From Massariosphaeria phaeospora (lineage: Eukaryota; Ascomycota; Dothideomycetes; Pleosporales): a DNA stretch of 64,000 nucleotides. The stretch lies in the NCBI GenBank assembly GCA_011032825.1, contig JAADJZ010000006.1, positions 496,001 to 560,000 of the forward strand, given 5' to 3'. The translations under genes were made by a program, and so were the position numbers. The notes below the pieces were generated by a model. That model was not told where the DNA came from, made no database searches, and saw only the letters and a program-made list of their open reading frames with translations. Positions within the stretch are counted from its first letter, which is position 1; every line of letters begins with the position of its first letter. Shown one piece after another: positions 29,993-38,775 of this stretch.

Positions 29993-32900
29993 ATGGACGG
30001 CTTTTCGGGCGCAGCAAGCGTCATTGCTGTAATCGACATGTCCGCCAAGATCACCGCGCTCTGCTTCCAGTACTCCATCGCCGTGAAGGACGCGAAGAAC
30101 GACATCGAACGTATTGAGAAGAAAGTTGACGACATCAAGCGCGTTCTAGAAAGCATTAAGAAGCTGTTAGACAGACCACACAAAGCACGACTCTCCACTA
30201 CTCATAGCTTGTTCCAGTCACTCAAGCAATGCTTGCGGGAGCTGCAGGAGCTGGAGGAGGAGCTGAAGCCAGGAAAGACTCGTAAGACCATGAGCAGGTT
30301 TGGAGTGCGAGCTTTAAAGTGGCCGTTTACCAGCAAGCAGGTGGAAAAGATTATTTCTAGCATAGAAGGTTACGAGCAAACCTTCACGCTGGCGCTCCAG
30401 GTTGATCAGACGCAAGTTCCATATTCACTTCCTTCCGGCGCAAGCAAAAGCGGCTAACTAATTCTTAGCGATTTAATCCTAGGCTTTGACCAAAAGCTAG
30501 ACCTCGCGAGTCAAGATGCTCACACTATGCATCGAAAGCTAGACTTGACCGCATTACCCGCCGCTAAAGGAGCATCTTACGACTCCTATACAGAAGAACA
30601 CAACGCACGATGCTTACCGAACACCCGCACTAAACTGCTAGACGAAATCAAAACATGGGCGAATAGCAAGGATGGCAGGTCTATATTCTGGCTGAGCGGC
30701 ATGGCTGGCACGGGAAAGTCTACAATAGCGCGGACGATTGCTCAGTTGCTTGCCAGTCGTGGTCAGTTAGGGGCGAGCTTTTTCTTTAAGAAGGGCGAGG
30801 GCGAGCGCAACAACGCCTCGCGGTTCTTTACCACTATCGCTGTTGATCTGGTGGCGCACGAGCCAGGCATGCTACCTGGCATAAGGAAGGCGCTCAACGA
30901 GGACTCGGCCATTTCCCAGCGAGCTCTGAAAGACCAGTTCGAGAAGCTAATCTTTCAACCACTCTTAGAGATAAAGCAGGCTTCTACGCAGGCCTTGGCG
31001 CGTGTCGTTATAATCGACGCGCTGGACGAGTGTGAGCAAGAGCAAGACATTCAAGCGATCCTTCAGCTGCTTGCCCGGACGAAGGACATCCAGCCAGTGC
31101 CGTTACGGGTCGTAGTCACCAGCCGGCCAGAGCTCCACATTCGCCTTGGCTTTAAGGAGATGCCAAACGGCGCGTATCAAGACCTCGTCCTTCATGAAGT
31201 GCCAAAGAGTACAATTGAACACGACATACGTCTCTTTCTAGAGCACGAGCTTAGTGCTGTACGAAGGTCGCGCATGATGTCCTCAGACTGGCCGGCAACA
31301 CATCAGATTCTGGCTCTGGTTCAGCTAGCTGTGCCGCTATTCATCTACGCTGCTACCGTATGCCGATATATCGGCACAAAAGGAGGCAATCCTAAGGCCT
31401 ACCTAGAAAAGGTTCTGCAGTACCAAAAGGCAACTTTTTCGCAGCTTGATCGGACCTATCTCCCCGTTCTAGATCAGCTGCTTGTTGAGCAGGAAGAGGA
31501 CGAGAAGGAAGAGTGGCTTCACGCGTTCCAATATGTTGTAGGCAGCATTGTCGTTCTAGAGAGTCCGCTCTCTACTAGCTCACTCGCATGTCTCCTTCGA
31601 GTCCCCAAAGAGGAGGTCAAGTGTCGGCTTGACTCTCTACACTCCGTTCTTAGCGTTCCTAACAGTGAGGACGTTCCTGTTAGGCTCTTGCATTTGTCCT
31701 TTCGCGAGTTCCTTGTCGACCCTCAAAAACAGGGAAAAAGCTTGTTCTGGGTGGACGAGAAAGGCACACACAACAAGCTTGCATCTCGCTGCCTTAAGCT
31801 TATGTCTAGCCCAAGCGGCCTTCGTCAAGACATGTGCGGCCTCTTAGAACCTGGAATGCTAAGGAGCGAGATTGACGATAGGACGGTTGCTAGCAGTCTG
31901 CTACCTGAACTGCAGTATGCTTGCCGCTACTGGGTTAGTCATCTTATACAGGGTCAGCAGGACATGGTCGACGGAGACACAACGCACCTGTTTTTTCAGA
32001 AGCACCTTTTCCACTGGCTTGAAGCAATGAGCCTCATGAGAGAGTCGAGCAGGTGCGTTCATCTACTTGACAGCCTCCAGGCACTTGCAGGTGTAAGATC
32101 ATCACAAAACATCCTCTTACTGCTCTGCTAACGTGTAACGCAGCCATCTGCAAGCTCTATTTCAGCCTTTCTTTACGACGCCAAGCGATTTATCCTGCGA
32201 TTTCAATCTGTGCTCGCAGATGCTCCACTACAGATCTATTGCTCCGCACTTGTGTTCGCACCCGAGAAGAGCATCATACGCCAGACTTTTGTCGATCAAG
32301 TGCTACAGCAAGTCAACATGTTGTCTATGAGAGAAGCAAACTGGGACGCCTGTCGCAGCACGCTGGAGGGCCATTCCGGGGATGTCAGGGCGGTGGCCTT
32401 CTCGCCAGACGGGCAGCTGGTCGCGTCAGCATCCTACGATAAGACAGTACGGCTGTGGGAGGCGGCGACAGGGACGTGTCGCAGCACGCTGGAGGGCCAT
32501 TCCTCCTGGGTCAGCGCGGTGGCCTTCTCGCCAGACGGGCAGCTGGTCGCGTCGGCATCTAGCGACAAGACAGTACGGCTGTGGGAGGCGGTCACAGGGA
32601 CGTGTCGCAGCACGCTGGAGGGCCATTCCGGGGATGTCAGAGCGGTGGCCTTCTCGCCAGACGGGCAGCTGGTCGCGTCGGCATCTAGCGACAAGACAGT
32701 ACGGCTGTGGGAGGCGGCCACAGGGACGTGTCGCAGCACGCTGGAGGGCCATTCCTCCTATGTCAGCGCGGTGGCCTTCTCGCCAGACGGGCAGCTGGTC
32801 GCGTCGGCATCCGACGACAAGACAGTACGGCTGTGGGAGGCAGCCACAGGGACGTGTCGCAGCACGCTGGAGGGCCATTCCTCCTATGTCAGCGCGGTGG

Positions 32901-33787
32901 CCTTCTCGCCAGACGGGCAGCTGGTCGCGTCGGCATCCGACGACAAGACAGTACGGCTGTGGGAGGCAGCCACAGGGACGTGTCGCAGCACGCTGGAGGG
33001 CCATTCCAACTGGGTCAGCGCGGTAGCCTTCTCGCCAGACGGGCAGCTGGTCGCGTCGGCATCCTGGGACAAGACAGTACGGCTGTGGGAGGCGGCGACA
33101 GGGACGTGTCGCAGCACGCTAGAGGGCCATTCCAACTGGGTCAGCGCGGTGGCCTTCTCGCCAGACGGGCAGCTGGTCGCGTCGGCATCCGACGACAAGA
33201 CAGTACGGCTGTGGGAGGCAGCCACAGGGACGTGTCGCAGCACGCTGGAGGGCCATTCCTCCTATGTCAGCGCGGTGGCCTTCTCGCCAGACGGGCAGCT
33301 GGTCGCGTCGGCATCCAACGACAAGACAGTACGGCTGTGGGAGGCGGCCACAGGGACGTGTCGCAGCACGCTAGAGGGCCATTCCTCCTATGTCAGCGCG
33401 GTGGCCTTCTCGCCAGACGGGCAGCTGGTCGCGTCGGCATCTGACGACAAGACAGTACGGCTGTGGGAGGCAGCCACAGGGACGTGTCGCAGCACGCTGG
33501 AGGGCCATTCCGGGGATGTCAGCGTAGTGGCCTTCTCGCAAGACGGGCAGGTCCTCCACACTGATGAAGGCGATATCTCTTTGTCTTTACCCTCAGTCTT
33601 ACCATCGTCTTCTTGGCAACAGAGGCAGTCCTCCTACATTCTATTGCAGGGCCAGTGGATTTTGCGCAACCAGCAACGCTTTCTATGGCTACCGCCTGAA
33701 TATCGACCAAGCTGCTCAGCAGTACACAAGAACATGGTTTGCCTCGGTCTTCCATCTGGTCGTGTGGTCCAGCTAAGAATTGATTAA
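29993..33787 (+). CDS. NLR protein: HeLo-like N-domain, NACHT, WD40 repeats
   Basis: Three exons (29993-30411, 30469-32092, 32144-33787) encode 1228 aa. N-domain: [20 protein letters not shown] with a hydrophobic first helix and then amphipathic helices, like the HeLo-like N-domains of fungal STAND proteins (family assignment from memory). NACHT: Walker [10 protein letters not shown] at 217-225, Walker [11 protein letters not shown] near 325, then VVVTSRPEL. From residue 751, nine full 42-residue WD40 units and a partial tenth. The tail is [20 protein letters not shown], common after WD40 arrays in this family. Intron 1 (30412-30468) has a GC donor (GCAAGT) and GGCTAACTAATTCTTAG 3' end. Only this reading gives an open frame ([12 protein letters not shown]). 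By analogy with het-e/het-d the product would sense a ligand through the WD40 face and trigger cell death or defence. Confidence 0.9.
32351..33560 (+). repeat. 126-bp tandem WD40 repeat array (9 full units and a partial 10th)
   Basis: Units start at 32351 and every 126 bp to 33485, each from TGTCGCAGCACGCT. They are near identical. Differences cluster in a few codons: unit residues 10-11 (GD, SW, SY, NW), 13 (R or S), 29 (Y, S, D, W, N) and 39 (A or V). The tenth unit diverges after FSQDGQ. Long open frames in other frames of this stretch are by-products of the 3-divisible repeat. Confidence 0.97.
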
Positions 33788-34514
33788 CTCTTCTATTATA
33801 TATATATTTCATAACTTGATTTCATTGGAGGGACGGGGATGCAGATGACTTTATATGCCAGATATTTGCCACATAGAAGCTAGTAGAACATAGCTATCGA
33901 TTAGGAATTGCTACAACTGGCTATAGGATTGATTGTAATCCCGCCTGTGATAATTCGACACTTTAGGTACACTTCAGCTTAAAGAACCCTGTGGAATAGC
34001 GTGGAATATCATCGAAACTCATAGTTTTGCATGACTTCATAACAACTGTTGGTAGGTACATAGCACTAGTGCCACAAACAGTGTGAACAGAACAGGTTGT
34101 ATATTAATCGGTGATGTTGTGTTAAGGTGAGATGGCCGAGGGAAGACTCTCTCTCGAGGCACCGAAGCCCGTGCGAGAACTTGGCATCAGCCAAGTCCTT
34201 GGACGGCATGCTTAGCACCTTGGCGCCTTGTACGCGCAAGGTGAGTAAACACGCACAAGCAGCTGCGTGCGGCCATAGCTCGCCTAGGCTATTCCCACAA
34301 CAACGTTATTATGTTAATTGCCTTTATTTGTGGTCAAAATATCAATTTACTAAGAACATTCGAGAAGAACAGCCTGTCGATAAAAACAACACTGGTAAGT
34401 TATTGGTTGTGTCAGTTTGAGCACGTATCTCAGAGGCTTGGCAAATAAATAGTAGCAATGATTGTGGTTACTGTTCTGCGACTAGGCGCCTCAGGGAGGG
34501 ACGTTATTAGGTAT
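33788..34514. other. NLR 3' flank inside the island
   Basis: AT-rich sequence with no coding signal. A stretch near 34129 (GAGATGGCCGAG) recalls the start of a tRNA but does not fold into one that I can draw. Confidence 0.4.
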
Positions 34515-34988
34515 AATAGAATACGGTATTTTGCCGGAAAGTCCGAGCTGTGTCAGCGAGGATCGGTGGTCGCTCTAATTGGAGGACGATGATCAGAGGT
34601 ACCGACCAGGTTGTGATCGAGCAAGAGAGGATCGCCGCCGGCATCCCCACGACTTACTCTGCCTTTTCAGTGATGCTATTAATTATTTCAGCTTTAGTAA
34701 AGACATTGCATAGGTTACAGTGGCTGTAAAATCTTGTTAATAGCCTTGCAGTGCACAATGCAGATTTTACTATAATAAACGATCGTTTGTAAATCAGGTA
34801 GTTAGGCGCCTACACGAGTGTAATTTTTCTATATGTTTATTAAAAAGGCTTTAAAAATGGTCTCAGCATGTAACTAAAGAAAAATAATGCAATATTTAAG
34901 GCGCGTGTAGAAGTTCTTTTGCTGCAAAGCCAGAGTACCCTGGATTTGTTCCGTTACAGGGGTTGTTCCGCTACAGGTGGATGCACGT
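34515..34988 (-). repeat. Right arm of the long inverted repeat
   Basis: Reverse complement of the left arm with scattered differences. Its outer tip (GGATGCACGT) is followed by TA at 34989-34990. The arm ends 300 bp upstream of the adenosine kinase ATG, so it may contribute to or disturb that promoter. Confidence 0.9.
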
Positions 34989-35288
34989 TAGTACTGCCAT
35001 TATCAAGCAAATCATGGTTCGTCTTGTGTCGACGGTCATGGCCGCTGTCCAGAGAAGACAAGATGAGCGCAAACCATCAACGATTTCGGCCTATGCAGAA
35101 ATAAAACACATCTCAACCCACTCAACGTGGCATTATATTCGGATAACAACGCCTCGGCTATTCCTTCCGTCCCAAAGTCCGCTCTCGGTGGTTACCCCTC
35201 GTCAGATTCGGCGAGTTTTGAGCCCCACCTCACCACCAACATCGACGGCCAATCTTACAACGCTACCCGCAACAAAAGAACAATTGCA
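34989..35288 (+). promoter_or_regulatory. Short upstream region of adenosine kinase
   Basis: Only 300 bp lie between the right inverted repeat and the adenosine kinase start. No TATA box stands out. Confidence 0.4.
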
Positions 35289-36738
35289 ATGGCGTCAAAA
35301 GGCAATTTCGAGCTTCTCTGCTTGGAGAATCCTCTGCTGGATATTCAAGGTGTAGGGTGAGTCGTTGGCTTTGCGTGGCTTGCAGTAGTTGGTGGCAGAA
35401 GGGTTCGGAGAGTTTGAATGCGGGAGGCGGTGGAAGGCAAGGAATGATGGACACACGTTGAGCTAACCATCAATTGCAGAGATGAGAACCTCCTCGAGAA
35501 GTACGGCCTGAAAGCCAACGATGCGATCCTAGCGGAAGACAAGCACCTCGGGCTCTACGACGACCTGATCCAGAACTTCGATGCGAAGCTCATTGCCGGC
35601 GGAGCGGCGCAGAACAGCGCGAGAGGCGCTCAGGTACACTTCTCCTCTCCTGGACCTTCATATTACATTCTATTGACACTGCGCGCGTAGTACATCCTCC
35701 CGCAAGACTCGACCGTCTACATCGGCTGCATCGGCCGCGACAAGTACGGCAAGATCCTCGAAGACATCTGCGTCAAAGCCGGCGTGCGCACCGAATACCG
35801 CTACGACGAGGAGACGCCGACGGGGCGCTGCGGCGTCGTCATCACCGGCCACAACCGCTCGCTGTGCACGGATCTGGCGGCCGCGAACAAGTACCAGCTG
35901 GACCACTTGAAGCAGCCCGAGGTGTGGAAGCTGGTCGAGAACGCCAAGTTCTTCTATGTCGGCGGCTACCACTTGACCGTGTGCGTGCCGGCTATCCTCG
36001 CACTCGCTGAGGAGGCGGCGGCGAAGAAAAAGGTACGAAGTTGCTCCCAGCAGATCAGAACACAGGAGAAGCGGCAACTAAACTGACTTGACGCACACAG
36101 CTCTTCATCCTCAACCTCTCCGCACCCTTCATCCCGCAGTTCTTCAAAGACCAGCTCGACCAGGTGCTCCCCTACGTCGACATCCTGCTCGGCAACGAGA
36201 CCGAAGCCGGCGCGTACGCGGAATCGCACGGCCTCGACACCAAGGACGTCAAGGAGGTGGCCAAGGCCATCGCGAAGCTGCCGAAGAAGAACACGCAGCG
36301 ACAGCGCACCGTGGTGTTTACGCAGGGCACGGATCCGACCGTCTCGGTGGTGGCTAAGGAGGGCGGCGAGCTGGACGTCAAGGAGACGACTGTGCATGCC
36401 ATTGGCGAGGAGAAGATCAATGACACGAATGGCGCGGGGTGCGTGTCCTATTTTCTGGCTGTGCCTGTGTCTGTGTCTGTGCTAACTTGCAGTCTAGCGA
36501 TGCCTTCGCCGGCGGTTTCCTCGCCGGCATCGTCAAAGGCGAGTCTCTCGAGACGTCCATCGACATGGGCCAATGGCTCGCAAAGCTCAGCATCCAGGAG
36601 CTAGGTCCCTCGTAAGCTTCCCCCGAACACTTTCACAACCCCTCCCATGCTCTCTCCCCCTTCCTGTTCTCTCCCCCGTTTCTAACGCGAGCTCCTCCCA
36701 GATACCCCTCCCCCGTGCAAACCTACTCCAGCAGCTAA
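35289..36738 (+). CDS. ADO1: Adenosine kinase
   Basis: Six exons (35289-35356, 35480-35633, 35691-36032, 36101-36438, 36498-36611, 36702-36738) encode 350 aa, the usual size. It is a PfkB/ribokinase-type enzyme that phosphorylates adenosine to AMP and so supports the methyl cycle by removing adenosine. Visible motifs: LLCLENPLLDIQG at the N-terminus, KLIAGGAAQNSARGAQ (substrate side), YVGGYHLTV, NLSAPFI, LLGNETEA and the anion-hole and catalytic-base motif NGAGDAFAGGF, which is formed across intron 4. The last intron (36612-36701) removes an immediate in-frame TAA and gives the tail GPSYPSPVQTYSSS, which fits the family end. The NLR-bearing island ends just upstream. Confidence 0.95.
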
Positions 36739-37163
36739 ACACCCCCCCACACCTCGAGAGCTCAAACGCTCGTGTATTTCAACAATCTACGAGAGCACGC
36801 GCGGACCTTCAACTGGTCGGCACTGCGTGCGTGGGGACGATAAGAAAAAAGGCCATGTAGCTTAGGTCTGTTGTGCTGCAGCATGTACGGAGTAGGTAGA
36901 GTGTGCCCTTAACGAGGCATAGTTGGGGCGCTTGGAGATGAGCGTAGGGGAGGTGGCTGTTCAACAGTTAATCAGTCACCTAGTGAATGAGAGACTAGGC
37001 GTATAGCTTAAGTTATACTGCTTGCCAGACTACTCGCTATTGGTCAGACGAATCACCTCATACTGTTTGCCATGTTAGAATTCTTAGTGCCTGTTATTTG
37101 GTGTGTCGACATTGTCTGAGCTTGGATCTTGGGCTTGGGTTTGCTTCATTGTTTGATGGTGTG
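36739..37163. other. Convergent 3' region of adenosine kinase and ZNF511-like gene
   Basis: 425 bp with no coding signal. Confidence 0.4.
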
Positions 37164-38234
37164 CTATGAAGGGCCTAATGGCGCTGTGCCTCTGCCTCTG
37201 CCTCTGCCCAAACCTCGCCCTCGGTCCTGCGGTACGCGCACGCTGTGGGGCACGAATTTCAGGGCGGACATGTTGGACGCGAGACTGTCGACTGCATCTG
37301 CTGCGGGTGCTTCCGCTAGGGCTGGCCGGGATGAAGCCGCGAGGCCACGGCCAAACCCACGGCCCGGTCTGGCTCTGCTCTGGCCCCGTCTCCCGAAGCC
37401 GCCACGTCCGTGTAATTTGAAGGGCGATTTGGTGCTGCCTTCGGGTGTCTTTTCTTCTTCATCATCGTCGCTCTCGTCTTCGTCCTCGCCATCCTCTTCC
37501 GCTTCATCTTTCACGACGTCCATGCCCTCTGTCACGCTCGCAACAGATTGGCCCCGTCTCCTGCCAGACGCGCCGTTCACGCTAGAGGCGGAACTGAAGG
37601 TGCTGCTGCGGCGGCGGTGCGGAGGCCGAAGCATGCTGCTCCGGCGGTCGATGCCGTCGTTGACGATGAAGAAGTCGTAGTTGCGCGGGAACTGGTGCTT
37701 GTCGATGCAGTGGAGGCGGCGTTTGGCGGGGGTGCTGCAGGGGCGGTCACAGGTGGAGACGAGGCATTGGTACTGGGGGTGGTCAATGGGGGAGAGTGGG
37801 GAGTTCGGGACTGATATACTCATGTGGAGCAGGTATAGAAAAGGCCAGAAGCCTGGGAGATCCAAGAAGAAGACATATATATAACCGAAAGTACCTACTA
37901 TCTTCTCGCCTCTATCCCGCTTGGCCTCGCTAATGGGGTCGTGGTTCTCGGCAATGTGCAGATGCAGGAAATGCTCGTCGGGGAAGTTACGGTGGCACTC
38001 GGAGCAGCGGTTCACATGCGCCTTCTGGTAGTGCACGTCGTAGTCGTCAAACGAGGCAAACGTGAGCGGCGCGTGGGGCGGCAGCGAGCACTTCATGACG
38101 GCGGGCTGGTCGGACAGGGCCGAGTCTCCATCCAGGTGCACGATCTTGACATGCACGGGCGGCGAGCTCGGGGTGGGCGAGGCGGCGGCGTCTGAAGATG
38201 ACAGAGAGTCCTGGCGTGAGCGCTTCACTCCCAT
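37164..38234 (-). CDS. ZNF511-like C2H2 zinc-finger protein
   Basis: Two exons (38234-37899, 37772-37164) give 314 aa. The 126-bp intron is a multiple of three and open, so the unspliced frame runs through it, but its translation is hydrophobic and alien (IYVFFLDLPGFWPFLY), and GTAGGT and CCCCCAG mark its ends. Fingers: a partial one near MKCSLPPHAPLTF...HYQKAH, then CSECHRNFPDEHFLHLHIAENH, then, after the splice, YQCLVSTCDRPCSTPAKRR...DKH followed by FPRNYDFF. The C-terminus is acidic, then Arg/Gly-rich with MSALKFVP near the end. This order matches the conserved ZNF511 family, whose function is poorly known. I start at MGVKRSRQDS because upstream in-frame sequence is low-complexity. Confidence 0.8.
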   Translation of the reverse strand: MGVKRSRQDSLSSSDAAASPTPSSPPVHVKIVHLDGDSALSDQPAVMKCSLPPHAPLTFASFDDYDVHYQKAHVNRCSECHRNFPDEHFLHLHIAENHDPISEAKRDRGEKIVGTFGYIYVFFLDLPGFWPFLYLLHMSISVPNSPLSPIDHPQYQCLVSTCDRPCSTPAKRRLHCIDKHQFPRNYDFFIVNDGIDRRSSMLRPPHRRRSSTFSSASSVNGASGRRRGQSVASVTEGMDVVKDEAEEDGEDEDESDDDEEEKTPEGSTKSPFKLHGRGGFGRRGQSRARPGRGFGRGLAASSRPALAEAPAADAVDSLASNMSALKFVPHSVRVPQDRGRGLGRGRGRGTAPLGPS

Positions 38235-38775
38235 GCTGGTAGAGGAGAGCGTGAGGTGGTGGGTAGGAAAGAGGAGCGGGTACCTTTGACCGGTCGGCAG
38301 CCTGTCTCTGGCGGGCTGCTGCTGTCTCTGAGCTGGTGGGCCAGGCTGTTTCACTGCGTTTGTGCCGGTGAAATGGCAGATTGCTGCGTGTTGGCGGGGT
38401 GTGGGTTTGGAGAGGGCGGCTGGCGTCTGGGGTTGCTCGTGCTTGTGCTCGTGCTCGTATTCGCGGGCGGCTGGCCGTGCGCCGTGGCCAACGCGAGCAC
38501 CCGCACCCGAGAGCGCCCTCACCTCAACTTTCTCTCCATCGCCTCCCACCCTCTCTCCGCACACGCCCCCGCCGTGAGACCCCGTCTTGCGTGCGTTTGC
38601 TTGCCCCCTTCGCTTGCTGACCTCGTCCAGCGCGCGCAAACCGACGCCCATGGAGCACGCCAGCCACAGCAGCACCCGCCCATTGCCCCGTGCCTTCGTC
38701 TGACCTGCCGGCCGACCGTGGGGTCACATATGAACGGCGCCAGTCCCGCGCTGTTGCGAAGGCGCCCGCAGCGCC
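38235..38775. promoter_or_regulatory. Bidirectional promoter of ZNF511-like and EST1-like genes
   Basis: 541 bp of GC-rich sequence between two divergent starts. No repeat or obvious binding-site cluster is seen. Confidence 0.45.

Larger units (their letters stand above)
25145..34988. mobile_element. Putative 9.8-kb element bounded by long inverted repeats and carrying an NLR
   Basis: The two ends are inverted copies of each other for 473/474 bp, beginning ACGTGCATCCACC and continuing GTAGCGGAACAACCCCTGTA. Outside the repeats similarity stops at once, and a TA dinucleotide lies on both sides (25143-25144, 34989-34990), which fits the TA target duplication of the Tc1-mariner/pogo group. A 2-bp duplication alone is weak evidence. 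Between the repeats are two decayed pogo-like transposases in opposite orientation, a MITE-like insertion and an intact NLR gene. Alternative: two unrelated copies of one repeat inserted in opposite orientation around the NLR. I favour a single element at about 50-60 percent. Confidence 0.5.

Noticed and set aside
32382..33444. Long open frames on both strands inside the NLR WD40 array (up to 245 codons)
   Set aside because: They arise because a 126-bp repeat without stops in other frames stays open when copied. They have no start context or family features.
32351..33560. CRISPR-like regular repeats
   Set aside because: Units are 126 bp with no spacers, encode WD40 and lie in a fungal nuclear gene.
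34120..34230. Possible tRNA beginning GAGATGGCCGAG
   Set aside because: The A-box-like start is not followed by a GGTTCGA box or matching acceptor stem.
25145..34988. Starship-type giant element carrying the NLR
   Set aside because: At 9.8 kb it is small for a Starship, has long inverted repeats, and no tyrosine-recombinase captain gene is visible.
36612..36615. TAA directly after GPS as the adenosine kinase stop
   Set aside because: The sequence is also a GTAAGC donor, and the next exon supplies the conserved C-terminal tail.
37773..37898. Reading the ZNF511-like gene without an intron
   Set aside because: The open 42-codon insert is hydrophobic, interrupts the zinc-finger region and is bounded by GTAGGT and CCCCCAG.
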